In this document: positions 22,867-31,492 of the stretch, in pieces | Layout: each line of letters begins with the position of its first letter | Numbering within the stretch: the stretch's first letter is position 1 | NCBI GenBank assembly: GCA_905480335.1 | Contig: CAJQPY010000025.1 | Coordinates: 1-33,569, forward strand | DNA length: 33,569 bases | Direction of reading: 5' to 3' | Source of the DNA: an uncultured Ilumatobacter sp. | Lineage (GTDB): Bacteria; Actinomycetota; Acidimicrobiia; Acidimicrobiales; Ilumatobacteraceae | The notes under the pieces: generated by a model | What the model saw: the letters and a program-made list of their open reading frames with translations, nothing else | Told to the model about the DNA's origin: nothing | Database searches by the model: none | Program-made: the position numbers and the translations under genes

Positions 22867-23670
22867 ATGGCGACGATCGAGATCAATGGCATCAACGTCT
22901 ACTACGAGCTGCATGGTGTCGAGGGCGCACCGTGGGTGCTGAACATCGGGGGAACCGGCGGCGACCTGCGACGCACGTTTCCCGATCGGTCACCGCTCAA
23001 CAAGCGCTTCCGGGTTCTGCACTTCGATCAGCGTGGGCTCGGGCGGACTGACAAGCCGGCGGTCGACTACTCGATGGCCGATTACGCCGACGATGCCGCC
23101 GCATTGATCGAGCTCGTGGTCGATGGCCCGTGCCATGTGGTCGGGACCAGCTTTGGTGGGATGGTTGCGCTTAACCTCGCGGTCCAACGGCCCGAGCTCA
23201 TCGACCGGCTGGTGTTGCTCGTTACCTCCCCGGGAGGCGATCACGCCTCCTATGCCCTCCCGGAACTCGTCGGGCTCGATCCGGACGATTCCTTTCCGAT
23301 CCGGATGCGCCTCTTCGACGAGCGGTGGGACCCGGCCGCTGCAGAGCCGATCCCGGGCCTGGGCGTGGTCTATGGCGTCGTGGTCGAACAGCACCATGCG
23401 GTGCCACCCCCCGATGTGCAGGCAGGTTTGACTCGGCAGCTTGCGGCGCGGGACGGCCATGATGTTGTCGATGCCCTTTCCACGATCGGCCACGAGACGC
23501 TTGTCGCCGCCGGCCGCTACGACATGCTCGCTCCGATGGCCAACTCCGAGTTGCTTCGTGACCGGATGCCCAATGCTCGGCTCGCCGTCTTTGAGGGAGG
23601 CCACTTTGTCTCGCTTCAGGATCGAGCCGTCTGGCCGACGATCGTCGACTTTCTGCAAGAGCGGGCCTGA
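22867..23670 (+). CDS. Alpha/beta hydrolase
   Basis: The 267-residue protein has FDQRGLGRTDKP, the nucleophile elbow VVGTSFGGMVA (S95), the acid in AAGRYDMLAP and the histidine in FEGGHFVSLQD: a complete catalytic triad. The oxyanion segment is NIGGTGGDLR. Its length and cap resemble small esterases/lactonases of the 3-oxoadipate enol-lactonase type. It lies 97 bp after the amidohydrolase on the same strand; co-transcription is possible. Confidence 0.85.
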   Translation: MATIEINGINVYYELHGVEGAPWVLNIGGTGGDLRRTFPDRSPLNKRFRVLHFDQRGLGRTDKPAVDYSMADYADDAAALIELVVDGPCHVVGTSFGGMVALNLAVQRPELIDRLVLLVTSPGGDHASYALPELVGLDPDDSFPIRMRLFDERWDPAAAEPIPGLGVVYGVVVEQHHAVPPPDVQAGLTRQLAARDGHDVVDALSTIGHETLVAAGRYDMLAPMANSELLRDRMPNARLAVFEGGHFVSLQDRAVWPTIVDFLQERA

Positions 23671-23759
23671 TCGGCTCGTACGACGTCCGGTGGCCTCGGC
23701 GCGAACGCAGATGTCGTCGGTGAGACCCATCAGGCGCTGGAATTCGCGACGATGCGAAT

Positions 23760-23936
23760 GTGATCGCCGCTCACGTCGGTACCAGCCTGTTCCGGATCGT
23801 TCATGCGATGACCACCCGACGCAGCGACGGCTACACCTGGGCGATCACCGTGAGCGGCGGCCAGCCGTCGTCGAGTCGCCACCTCGCAGGTATCGTCGTC
23901 GAGATGCTCAGCTTCGCCGGGCGACCCGAGGCCTGA
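23760..23936 (+). CDS. Possible small protein of 58 residues
   Basis: In the 338-bp gap between the hydrolase and the thiolase, a GTG at 23760 opens a frame reading VIAAHVGTSLFRIVHAMTTR, GYTWAITVSGGQPSSSRHLA and ending SFAGRPEA. Third positions are strongly G/C as in neighbouring genes, which argues for coding sequence. However, there is no ribosome binding site and the frame continues upstream without another good start, so it may be the tail of a decayed gene. I recognise no family. Confidence 0.3.
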   Translation: MIAAHVGTSLFRIVHAMTTRRSDGYTWAITVSGGQPSSSRHLAGIVVEMLSFAGRPEA

Positions 23937-23995
23937 CGGATGCACCGTCTCTGAGGTGAATTGCACCCGCTTCGGAGATTACGTCGCGCAAGTTC

Positions 23996-24001
23996 TACGG
24001 T
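23996..24001 (+). promoter_or_regulatory. -10 box for a leaderless thiolase transcript
   Basis: TACGGT matches TANNNT and its last base lies 8 nt before the A of the thiolase ATG (24009), with no Shine-Dalgarno sequence between. Transcription would therefore start at the start codon. Confidence 0.45.
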
Positions 24002-24008
24002 TCGATTC

Positions 24009-25232
24009 ATGTCTGACGCACTGATCATCGACGCCTGTCGTACACCCCGCGGAATTGGCAAGCTCGGCAAGGGCTCGCTCTCGCACCTCCACCCGCAGCA
24101 TGTCGCCTCGACTGTGCTCGCAGCGCTTGTCGAACGCAGCGGCTTCGACACCGCTGACGTCGATGACGTGGTGTGGGGCACCAGCTCGCAGGTCGCTGAA
24201 CAGGGTGGCGACCTTGGCCGCATGGCGGCGCTCGACGCGGGATACGACATCACCGCGAGCGGTGCCACGCTCGACCGCTTCTGCGGCTCCGGCATCACCA
24301 GCGCGAATTATGCCGCGCACGCGGTGATGGCCGGGATGGAGGACCTGGTCGTATCGGGCGGAACCGAGATGATGTCGATGCCCAAGAAGGGGATGTTGCC
24401 TATGGGTGCGAATAACGCGCACCTCCAGGACCTGCACCCGCAGTCGCATCAGGGTGTGTGCGCCGACGCGATCGCCACGCTGGAGGGCATTCCCCGAGAA
24501 GCGCTCGACGCGCATGCGGCTGAGTCGCAACGTCGCGCGGACGTGGCCATCAACGAAGGTCGCTTCGACAAGTCACTCGTCACGGTGCATAACACTGACG
24601 GTTCGGTGGCGCTCGACCACGAGGAGTTCCCTCGCCCCCAGACCACGGCCGGTTCCCTATCGGCCCTTCGGCCGAGCTTTCCTGACATTGCTGACTATCG
24701 GCACACGCCCGAGTCGAAGACCTTCCGTGAACTGATCAACCAGAAGTACCCCGACCTCGACATCCAGCACGTTCACCATGCCGGCAACTCGTCGGGCGTG
24801 GTCGACGGCGCTGCCGCAATCCTGTTCGCGAGCGAGCAGTACGCGAAGGCGCACGGCATGACGGCCCGAGCCCGCGTCGTCGCCACGGCGAACATGGGCG
24901 ACGACCCGACGCTGATGCTCAACGCGCCGGTGCCGGCGGCGCGCAAGGTGCTCGCGAAGGCCGGGATGACACTCGACGACATCGACATCTTCGAGATCAA
25001 CGAAGCGTTTGCTGTCGTGTCGGAGAAGTTCCAACGCGACCTCGACCTCGACCGCAGCAAGGTCAATATCAACGGCGGAGCGATGGCGCTCGGCCACCCG
25101 ATCGGAGCCACCGGTGCGATTCTCATCGGGACGGTGCTCGACGAACTCGAACGTCAGGACAAGCAGGTCGGCCTGGTCACCATGTGTGCCGGTGGTGGCA
25201 TGGCACCGGCGATCATCATCGAACGGGTCTGA
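24009..25232 (+). CDS. Thiolase (acetyl-CoA acetyltransferase family)
   Basis: The 407-residue protein is a full thiolase: the acyl-accepting C92 in LDRFCGSGITSAN, VSGGTEMMS, the NEAFA motif in EINEAFAVVS, GGAMALGHPIGATGA with the catalytic histidine, and the second cysteine in VTMCAGGGMAP. Together these catalyse thiolytic cleavage or condensation of acyl-CoAs. I start at ATG 24009 because the family begins there (SDALIIDACRTPRGIGK). It ends one base before the convergent dimethylargininase stop. The gene is a plausible partner of the acyl-CoA dehydrogenase 2 kb away but is not in its operon. Confidence 0.93.
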   Translation: MSDALIIDACRTPRGIGKLGKGSLSHLHPQHVASTVLAALVERSGFDTADVDDVVWGTSSQVAEQGGDLGRMAALDAGYDITASGATLDRFCGSGITSANYAAHAVMAGMEDLVVSGGTEMMSMPKKGMLPMGANNAHLQDLHPQSHQGVCADAIATLEGIPREALDAHAAESQRRADVAINEGRFDKSLVTVHNTDGSVALDHEEFPRPQTTAGSLSALRPSFPDIADYRHTPESKTFRELINQKYPDLDIQHVHHAGNSSGVVDGAAAILFASEQYAKAHGMTARARVVATANMGDDPTLMLNAPVPAARKVLAKAGMTLDDIDIFEINEAFAVVSEKFQRDLDLDRSKVNINGGAMALGHPIGATGAILIGTVLDELERQDKQVGLVTMCAGGGMAPAIIIERV

Positions 25233-25233
25233 G

Positions 25234-26016
25234 TTAGGCGTTGTCGCGGCAGCACGTCGGCGCAGTGCGCAACCTGATTGAGAGACACGTGACGCAGCCT
25301 TCGAGTTTCTCGAACTCGCCGATGTCACAGACCACCGGTTTGAAGCCGTTGTCTCTGAACAGCGCGGCGCTGCCCTCGGCCCGGGTAGTCATCAGCACGT
25401 GTCCGCCGCCGAGGTCGACGACGTGCGCGCCTGGTTCCTCGGGAACCGCAAGGAATGAGTCAAAAATCGCAGGGTCGTCGACCAAGGGCTCGTAGCCGAT
25501 CACGGTGCCGTCGGGGAGCGCGGTGACGGCAGACTTGAGGTGCAGGACGAGTGTGGTCGGCACGGCGATCACGGCGGCACCGAGTGGTGCGACGAGGCGA
25601 CGCAGTTGGTCGATTCCGGCCTCGTTGGTCCGGCCACCGAGCCCGACGTAGATGGTGGTGCCGATTTTCATGACGTCACCGCCGTCGAGCGTGCCAGGCC
25701 ACTGAATCGACGCAACGTCATAACCGAGCGCCGCGAGCCGGTCGCTGAGCCCGACGACCTCACCGCGTCGCGTGCTCGTGCCGGGCCGCGTGACGACGGC
25801 CAGGCGGTCGTACATCACGAGGACGTCTTCGACGAACACGCCATCCGGATGACCGTCGAGCGGATCGAGTTCGACGACCGACCACCCATGCGCCCGGAAG
25901 ACGTCGATGTAGGCGTCCCACTGCTTAAATGCCTGCTTGATGTCGACAGGGCTCCTAGAGATGTGGGTGACTTCGCCCTCGGCCAGACGAGCGCTCGGTC
26001 GACGTACAAGAATCAT
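25234..26016 (-). CDS. ddaH: Dimethylarginine dimethylaminohydrolase (dimethylargininase)
   Basis: The 260-residue protein of the amidinotransferase/penteine fold begins MILVRRPSARLAEGEVTHIS. It shows DGVFVEDVLVMYDRLAVVTRPG, LDGGDVMKIG, the catalytic histidine in LVLHLKSAVTAL and the nucleophile in GCVTCLSIRLR (C244). Such enzymes convert methylated arginine to citrulline plus methylamines. A GTG at 26043 would add 9 residues; I prefer the ATG at 26016, though neither has a clear ribosome binding site. It lies 58 bp downstream of the heliorhodopsin on the same strand, which may be one transcript and suggests light- or nitrogen-linked expression. Confidence 0.88.
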   Translation of the reverse strand: MILVRRPSARLAEGEVTHISRSPVDIKQAFKQWDAYIDVFRAHGWSVVELDPLDGHPDGVFVEDVLVMYDRLAVVTRPGTSTRRGEVVGLSDRLAALGYDVASIQWPGTLDGGDVMKIGTTIYVGLGGRTNEAGIDQLRRLVAPLGAAVIAVPTTLVLHLKSAVTALPDGTVIGYEPLVDDPAIFDSFLAVPEEPGAHVVDLGGGHVLMTTRAEGSAALFRDNGFKPVVCDIGEFEKLEGCVTCLSIRLRTAPTCCRDNA

Positions 26017-26074
26017 GCGCCGGTGGTGTTCAGGGCCCTCCACGTGAGTCAGATTCGCAGATCGGTTCGTGGGG

Positions 26075-26887
26075 TCACTCGATCAGCGTGTTGGCAAAGA
26101 TCTGCCAGGCGAGGACGCTCTTGGCGACAAGGCTCAGCACGATGTACACCGTCTCGCCGAATACGTAGTCGCGCCACTTGCCGATCCCACGGTACTGCAG
26201 CCACTGGTTGATCGCGAAGCAGTTGAAGAACACGAAGATCGTCACGATGATGGCGTACACGAACGTCGGTGGCGTTTCCGCGCCGTCGACCGACACGTTG
26301 ATCACGAGATAGCTGACGATTGCGACCCACGGGCCGATGCCAGCGATGCATCCGAACCAGAACGGGGTCCACCAGCGCTCGCCGTCGGGCAGGTTGACCA
26401 TCTCCATGATCCACCCGAACAGGATCATTGATGCATTCACGAAGGCGACCGCAATCAGCGCAGCAACGTCGGTGATGCCCGTGACCAACGCGATCAGCAC
26501 GATCATCAGGCTCGACGACAGCGAGTACTCGACCCAGCGGAATCGGTTGCGTCCGCGCCTCAGCTCACGGCAGTAGACCGTGAAACCGCCAGGCGACGCG
26601 ATGATGAAATGGAACAGCGCCGACAGGAACATGAAGGTCGCAGTGCCGAACGCAAGTGGCACGCCCCAAAATTCGTCGAAGGTGCCCTCGGCCAGCGGTG
26701 TACCGGGGGGACCATTGAGGTTGAACGTGCTGGTCGGCAGCTTCGTGTCATTGCCGAGGACGACCATGAGCGTGCCGGATATGAGGTGGAGCACGCCCAT
26801 GACCAGGTTAAACATCCTGAGGCGCGCCAGCCGTTCGTCGGAGATCTTGACGACTTCGCAGTCGGTATCGATGGTGATGGTCGTCAT
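26075..26887 (-). CDS. Heliorhodopsin
   Basis: The 270-residue seven-helix protein matches heliorhodopsin throughout: RMFNLVMGVLHLISGTLMVV, LSALFHFIIASPGGF, FRWVEYSLSSSLMIVLIA, NASMILFGWIMEMVN, PFWFGCIAGIGPWVA and VYIVLSLVAKSVLAWQIF. The retinal Schiff-base lysine is K256 and the counterion E120 in RWVEYS, both present, so it should bind retinal. Heliorhodopsins have an inverted topology with the N-terminus inside, do not pump and have slow photocycles; some have been proposed to regulate partner enzymes such as glutamine synthetase. No retinal-synthesis gene lies nearby. The ATG at 26887 follows AGGAG 12 nt upstream. Confidence 0.97.
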   Translation of the reverse strand: MTTITIDTDCEVVKISDERLARLRMFNLVMGVLHLISGTLMVVLGNDTKLPTSTFNLNGPPGTPLAEGTFDEFWGVPLAFGTATFMFLSALFHFIIASPGGFTVYCRELRRGRNRFRWVEYSLSSSLMIVLIALVTGITDVAALIAVAFVNASMILFGWIMEMVNLPDGERWWTPFWFGCIAGIGPWVAIVSYLVINVSVDGAETPPTFVYAIIVTIFVFFNCFAINQWLQYRGIGKWRDYVFGETVYIVLSLVAKSVLAWQIFANTLIE

Positions 26888-27218
26888 GAAAGGTGTATCT
26901 CCTGAGTCGCCATCCTAACCATCGCACGCTTGTCGGCTGTCAGCCGGGTCGTGCGTCGAGGTGTACATCGGCCAACAAGCATCGCACCGATCCGTCGGCT
27001 GCCTATCGCGCTGCGCAGCGCTCGTAGCCACTTCACAGAGAAGCTGCGGGTCGAATGGCTCAATCGACGTGGTGGTCGGAGCGGCCGGCGAGCGCGGCAC
27101 CGGTGCTCAGCTCAGCTCAGGTCCGTCCGTGCGATGTCTCAGGTGGGCTCCTGCGCCGAGAGCTCGGCACCGTAGGGTTGGTCTAAGGTTGCAGAGCACA
27201 AACATCGAGGGGATCTCC
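26888..27218. promoter_or_regulatory. Divergent control region between heliorhodopsin and acyl-CoA dehydrogenase
   Basis: No gene is seen in these 331 bp. On the minus strand TAGGAT (26912-26917) can serve as the heliorhodopsin -10, with the perfect inverted repeat GGCTG-T-CAGCC (26935-26945) where its -35 would lie. On the plus strand TAAGGT (27184-27189) can serve as the -10 for the dehydrogenase, followed by GAGGGG (27207-27212) as ribosome binding site. These assignments rest on motif and spacing only. Confidence 0.4.
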
Positions 27219-28559
27219 ATGGCGATGACAGAGGACGCACTGACCACGGTGCCAGTGAACGAGACACCTGCCGATCCGGTCGCCGCGGTGCGGGCATGGT
27301 TGGAGGAGAACTGGGACCCCGATCTGACGGTCGCTGAATGGTGGCAGCGCCTCGGATCTGAGGGGTGGGCGTCGCCGATCCTGCCGAATGCCGCGTTTGG
27401 CCGGGGCCTGTCTCGATCCGACTCGGTGGCGGTCATGCGTGAGATAGGTCGGTTCGGGGCGCTCGGTCCACCGTCCGGGCTGGGTCTGCTGCTGGCGGCG
27501 CCGTCGATCGCCACACACGGCACGCCTAAGCAGATCGCCGAGCACGTGCGCGACATCGTCACCGGCCGGCGGGCATGGTGTCAGCTGTTCAGCGAGCCCG
27601 GTGCTGGCTCTGACCTCGCCGGATTGACCACGCGCGCCGAGCAGGACGGCGAGGAGTACATCGTCAACGGGCAGAAGGTCTGGACCTCACTCGGTCAGAC
27701 GGCCGACATGGGCATGCTGATCGCCCGGACGAACGTCGACGTCCCGAAGCACCAGGGCATCTCGTGGATGGCCATCGACATGGCTCAGCCGGGGGTCGAG
27801 ATTCGACCGCTGCACGAGATGACCGGCCATGCGATGTTCAACGAGGTGTTTCTCACCGATGCCCGCGTCCGAGCGGTCGACGTGATCGGTGGGGTGAATA
27901 ACGGCTGGGCCGTCACCAACACGACGTTGCAGGCGGAACGAGCCGGGCTCGGCGCCGGCGGGTCGGGTGGCGCCGCAGGTGCGCAACCGGGCACGATTTC
28001 GAAACAACTCGAGCGGCGCGCCGGTGACCTCGTTGCACCCGTCGATCCGAAGAAGGCGGCCAAGCGGGCGACGGCAGCGTCGCGGCCGAACAATCAGATG
28101 TTGGTCGACTTCGCACGTTCCGAAGGCAAGCTCGACGATCCGTCGATTCGCCAGGATCTGATGCGGCTCCACACGCTCAACCAGATCGGCAGCTTCAACG
28201 GCCAGCGCACCAAGGCGATGCGCGAGGCCGGCCTCGACATCCCGGGCATGGCCAACATCTCGAAACTGTTGATGAGCGACACGGTTCGCCTGACCCGCGA
28301 CCTCGGGATGCAGATCCTTGGCGCGTCGGGCACGCTGCACGCCTACACCGACGAGCAGCGCACGTCACTGAACGCCGCGACGGGCAATCCGATGCTCGGG
28401 ATGGTCACCGGCACTGCGCTGTACGCCCAGGCGCCGCCGATCTACGGCGGTACTGATCAGATCCAGCGCAACATCATCGGCGAACGTGCGCTCGGGCTCC
28501 CGAAGGAACCCAACGACGACAGGGTCCGACCTTTCTCCGAGCTCCCGAAGAACGTCTGA
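27219..28559 (+). CDS. Acyl-CoA dehydrogenase (FadE-like)
   Basis: The ATG at 27219 has GAGGGG 6 nt upstream and gives 446 residues. The flavoprotein motifs are LFSEPGAGSDLAGLTTRA (substrate/FAD site), QKVWTS, and the C-terminal PPIYGGTDQIQRNIIGERALGLPKEP. The position that holds glutamate in many short-chain enzymes (YEGT) is glycine here, as in a number of actinobacterial FadE proteins, so the catalytic base must come from elsewhere. It would introduce the first double bond in an acyl-CoA; a steroid- or branched-chain substrate is possible. A Lys/Ala-rich insertion (about 250-300) marks the large-insert FadE subgroup. The next gene starts 4 bp after its stop. Confidence 0.9.
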   Translation: MAMTEDALTTVPVNETPADPVAAVRAWLEENWDPDLTVAEWWQRLGSEGWASPILPNAAFGRGLSRSDSVAVMREIGRFGALGPPSGLGLLLAAPSIATHGTPKQIAEHVRDIVTGRRAWCQLFSEPGAGSDLAGLTTRAEQDGEEYIVNGQKVWTSLGQTADMGMLIARTNVDVPKHQGISWMAIDMAQPGVEIRPLHEMTGHAMFNEVFLTDARVRAVDVIGGVNNGWAVTNTTLQAERAGLGAGGSGGAAGAQPGTISKQLERRAGDLVAPVDPKKAAKRATAASRPNNQMLVDFARSEGKLDDPSIRQDLMRLHTLNQIGSFNGQRTKAMREAGLDIPGMANISKLLMSDTVRLTRDLGMQILGASGTLHAYTDEQRTSLNAATGNPMLGMVTGTALYAQAPPIYGGTDQIQRNIIGERALGLPKEPNDDRVRPFSELPKNV

Positions 28560-28563
28560 ACCG

Positions 28564-29598
28564 ATGTCAGCGACGATCGATCAGCCCCGCCTGTCGTACT
28601 CCAACGACGAACTGCTCAGCTCTCACGACTACGCGGCACCGCATGTCGTCGCGGGTCGCACTCTGCACGGAGGGTTCCTCGCTGACGGCACCTATATGCC
28701 ACCGCGGGCGCTGGGGCGCGTCCCTGCCCTCAAAGCCTGGGAGCAGGCGCTGCGTGAGCGTGGCGGACAGCCGTTCCCGGCGTCGTCGTCACTCCTCGGC
28801 GGCGTTCGCCTCCCAAACACTGAGCAGCGACTCATCCTTCATCGCAACGGCATCACAGACGAGTTCTGGAACATGCTCACCGTCGTCGGCAAGATCGAGG
28901 CTCGCGGCGCGTTCATCGGACTGTTCCCGGTTCCCGACCTCAGCATGTACATCGTCGAAGACACCACCACCATGGGGATTGGGCATCTCGCCGGCGGACT
29001 GTTCGAGGCCCACGGGATCGATGAGGGCGGCATTCCGGCTGAGGGAATCGGCGGACACGACGAGATGTGGTTTGCCGCCCGCGACCTCGCATTCGGCCCC
29101 GATGCGCACCCCGATGTCGAGCCGCAGCCGGGGCTCGCTCGCGAGGACGGCGGTCGCTACCTGCCCGAAGTCGCACAGGAGATCGAGGACCTCTTTTCGT
29201 TCATCGCGAACGTTTTGATCATCGAGTTCAGGGCCGAGATCGGGTTCGCCGAGACGCAGAGGATCCTCCGCACGCCCGGCCTCTTCGGTGAGCGTTCGGA
29301 CGATGCCGTGCTCGCAGCAGAGATCGTCGGCCGTATCCGTACTGACGAAGAGATCCATGTCCGTTCGCTGAACCTTTACCTCGGCGAGCTCCAGAGCGTG
29401 ACCGTGCGCACCCTCGACGGCGGGACGATCGCCGGTGCCTCGCTCGTCGACCGGTTCTGGGACGGCATGGTCCACTGGGCGACCGTCGAGAAGCCGCGAC
29501 TCGATGCGGAGCGCACCCGCGAACGACTGGTCGAGCGGATCCTCCAGGATCCCGACGGCGAGCGAATTCTCGCCGAGTTCCAGGCCGCCGCCGATTGA
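28564..29598 (+). CDS. Protein of unknown function, possibly ferritin-like
   Basis: The 344-residue protein starts at the ATG at 28564, four bases after the dehydrogenase stop, and is certainly co-transcribed with it. It has no signal peptide and no membrane helix. Two helices carry spaced carboxylates and histidine in a di-iron-like pattern: NVLIIEFRAEIGFAETQRIL and IRTDEEIHVRSLNLYLGELQ, with HDEMWFAARD earlier. This resembles ferritin-like/R2-like carboxylate-bridged sites, but I could not match a named family. The C-terminal helix WATVEKPRLDAERTRERLVE is amphipathic. A role in acyl or steroid oxidation with its neighbour is inferred from the operon only. Confidence 0.7.
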   Translation: MSATIDQPRLSYSNDELLSSHDYAAPHVVAGRTLHGGFLADGTYMPPRALGRVPALKAWEQALRERGGQPFPASSSLLGGVRLPNTEQRLILHRNGITDEFWNMLTVVGKIEARGAFIGLFPVPDLSMYIVEDTTTMGIGHLAGGLFEAHGIDEGGIPAEGIGGHDEMWFAARDLAFGPDAHPDVEPQPGLAREDGGRYLPEVAQEIEDLFSFIANVLIIEFRAEIGFAETQRILRTPGLFGERSDDAVLAAEIVGRIRTDEEIHVRSLNLYLGELQSVTVRTLDGGTIAGASLVDRFWDGMVHWATVEKPRLDAERTRERLVERILQDPDGERILAEFQAAAD

Positions 29599-29654
29599 TT
29601 CATCCGGTGTCAGGCACCAGATGAGGCATGGGGTGAACGAGGGATCGGTCGTGG

Positions 29655-30530
29655 TCAGCTGAGGTCGTCTGCTGTCTCCACCGGATAGCGCTTGCGGGCC
29701 GGGTGGAGGGTCAGCGCCCGCTCGATACGCGCCGGGTCGACTGTCCTCAGTTCGGCGCGCGCCTGGCAACTCGGACACCAGGTGGTGACGCGGTGCCAGG
29801 GACTGTTGCGCTCGCTCATTCCCTCAAGCCGTGTCGAGCACCACGGACAGGGTTGACGTCGGCGCCCGTAGACCCAATGGTGCGCCTCGTGGAGGCGGCG
29901 ACCGGTGGTGTTCTGGGGGCCGCGCTCGGCATTGGTGCGGATGAGCGCACTCCCGGCCCGCACGAGCAGGTCCAACCCATCGATCGAGCCGACCGGCTGG
30001 AGCGGTGACACGCCCGCGATGAATGGCGTCTCGACCGCGTAGACGTTGCCGAAGCCGGCCACGTTGCGCTGGTCGAGAACGGCGGCCGCAAGCGGACGAT
30101 CGGGTTGCTCGACGAGTCGGGCAACGATTGCTTCGATGTCCGGCACACTCGGCCCGCACAGGTCGGGTCCGAGATGCCCGACCACTGACTCCTCGTCGGC
30201 CGTGGCAACCACTCCGATCACTGGCATGTCCACCGCTGTCATCCAACCCGACTCGAACTTCACTTCGAGTCGGCGCTTCCACTCCGGTGCAGGCGACCGG
30301 CGACCGAGATCCAAGTGACCATCCATTCGCAGGTGGCCGAAGACCGTGCGGCCGTCGTCGAAGCGCAGCAGTAGCCACTTCCCGACGGCATCGGTCTCGA
30401 CGAGTGTCGATCCCGCGAGGTCGAGGTGGACGATACGGGGGTCGCGTGCGATCGAACGGATGCAGCGTTCACCGACGAAGCGCGCGCTGATCCGGTCGGC
30501 GAGACGTCGAACGGTGTCACCTTCGGGCAT
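29655..30530 (-). CDS. Fpg/Nei-family DNA glycosylase/AP lyase
   Basis: The 291-residue protein begins MPEGDTVRRLADRI, with the catalytic P2 and E3 of the Fpg/Nei family exposed after removal of Met1. A lysine in DAVGKWLLLRF and the H2TH region (VLDQRNVAGFGNVYAVETPF) follow. A C-terminal zinc finger is readable as CPWC and WCPSC. The MPEGDT opening and this finger are those of the actinobacterial Nei type, which removes oxidised pyrimidines and cleaves the abasic site. It is convergent with the unknown protein gene at 28564. Confidence 0.93.
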   Translation of the reverse strand: MPEGDTVRRLADRISARFVGERCIRSIARDPRIVHLDLAGSTLVETDAVGKWLLLRFDDGRTVFGHLRMDGHLDLGRRSPAPEWKRRLEVKFESGWMTAVDMPVIGVVATADEESVVGHLGPDLCGPSVPDIEAIVARLVEQPDRPLAAAVLDQRNVAGFGNVYAVETPFIAGVSPLQPVGSIDGLDLLVRAGSALIRTNAERGPQNTTGRRLHEAHHWVYGRRRQPCPWCSTRLEGMSERNSPWHRVTTWCPSCQARAELRTVDPARIERALTLHPARKRYPVETADDLS

Positions 30531-30648
30531 TGATTGACATCATGCGTCGATCGTTGCGGGCTTCACACCGCCCTGGACCACTGTGACGCGAGGAGTTGGG
30601 CGTCAAAAGGGCGCAAGAGCGACGCTTGGTCGTACAGTCTGCGCGGAG

Positions 30649-30987
30649 ATGATCCTGGTGCTGCTCGCTGTGACTTCAGCACTCTCGTTCCTCTACTACG
30701 GAGCCGAGACGCTGTTCGCCGAGCGGCCGCAGGCTGAATTCGAGCGATACGGGCTGCCCAGGGCGCGAGTTTTCGTTGGCTTGATGCAAGTGCTCGGTGC
30801 CTTTGGAGTCCTAACTGGGCTCGTTGTCGCGCTTCTCGGAGCCGCTGCCGCTGCAGGACTCACCATGATGATGCTGCTCGGACTCGCTGCGCGAAGGCGC
30901 GTGCACGACCCGTTGCGCCTCATGGTCCCCGCCGGCACGCTTGCGCTGTTGAATGCCTTGCTTGTGCTGTTGTTCGTCGCCCAGTAG
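30649..30987 (+). CDS. DoxX-like small membrane protein
   Basis: The ATG at 30649 gives 112 residues with four membrane helices (ILVLLAVTSALSFLYYGAETLF, FVGLMQVLGAFGVLTGLVVALL, AAAAAGLTMMMLLGLAA, LMVPAGTLALLNALLVLLFVAQ) and the RYGLPR loop found in DoxX-like proteins. TACAGT (30633-30638) about 10 bp upstream can act as the -10, leaving a very short leader. Function unknown. It converges with a second DoxX-like gene, stops 21 bp apart. Confidence 0.75.
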   Translation: MILVLLAVTSALSFLYYGAETLFAERPQAEFERYGLPRARVFVGLMQVLGAFGVLTGLVVALLGAAAAAGLTMMMLLGLAARRRVHDPLRLMVPAGTLALLNALLVLLFVAQ

Positions 30988-31008
30988 GAAAGAGCGGAAC
31001 AGTTGCGT

Positions 31009-31386
31009 TTAGCTGCGCTGTTCAGCTGTGAGGGCTGAAACACTCGACAGCGTGAGCACACTGATCGCCGGCATTGCTCGCTTGATCGGATCGCCGACCT
31101 TAATGTGCATTCCGATCGCACCAAGCATGAACGATGCGAGGCCGATCGAGGCGGGCCGAACAAGCTTGGGCACGAAGAGACCAATCAGCATCAGAACCGC
31201 AAGGCCCACCTTCGTGGCACCGACCGCGTACATCTGGTTCTCCGACAAGCCGTACTCTTCGAACTCTTCGCGCATGTTCGTTGCGTCGCCGCCGCGATAT
31301 CCGGTGTCCTTGTTGAATCTGTTGAACCAGACATTGAGGATCCAGAGTGCTGCTGCGGTCTGAGAGATTCGGCCGATGATGTGCAT
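31009..31386 (-). CDS. DoxX-like membrane protein
   Basis: The 125-residue protein has membrane helices (ISQTAAALWILNVWFN, YAVGATKVGLAVLMLIGLFVPKLV, IGLASFMLGAIGMHIKVGD) and a charged loop with FNKDTGYRGGDATNMREEFEEYGL. The layout, with the conserved EEYGL near helix 2, is that of DoxX-like proteins. It is unrelated in detail to its convergent neighbour but of the same family type. Physiological role unknown. Confidence 0.75.
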   Translation of the reverse strand: MHIIGRISQTAAALWILNVWFNRFNKDTGYRGGDATNMREEFEEYGLSENQMYAVGATKVGLAVLMLIGLFVPKLVRPASIGLASFMLGAIGMHIKVGDPIKRAMPAISVLTLSSVSALTAEQRS

Positions 31387-31492
31387 GAGGTGTGCCTTTG
31401 GGAGTGAGCGAAATGTTTAGTGATTGAGGCGTTCGGACGTAAGCATTTTGTCGACGCCGAACATTTTGAGTCTTACCTGTGTTGCCGTCGAT

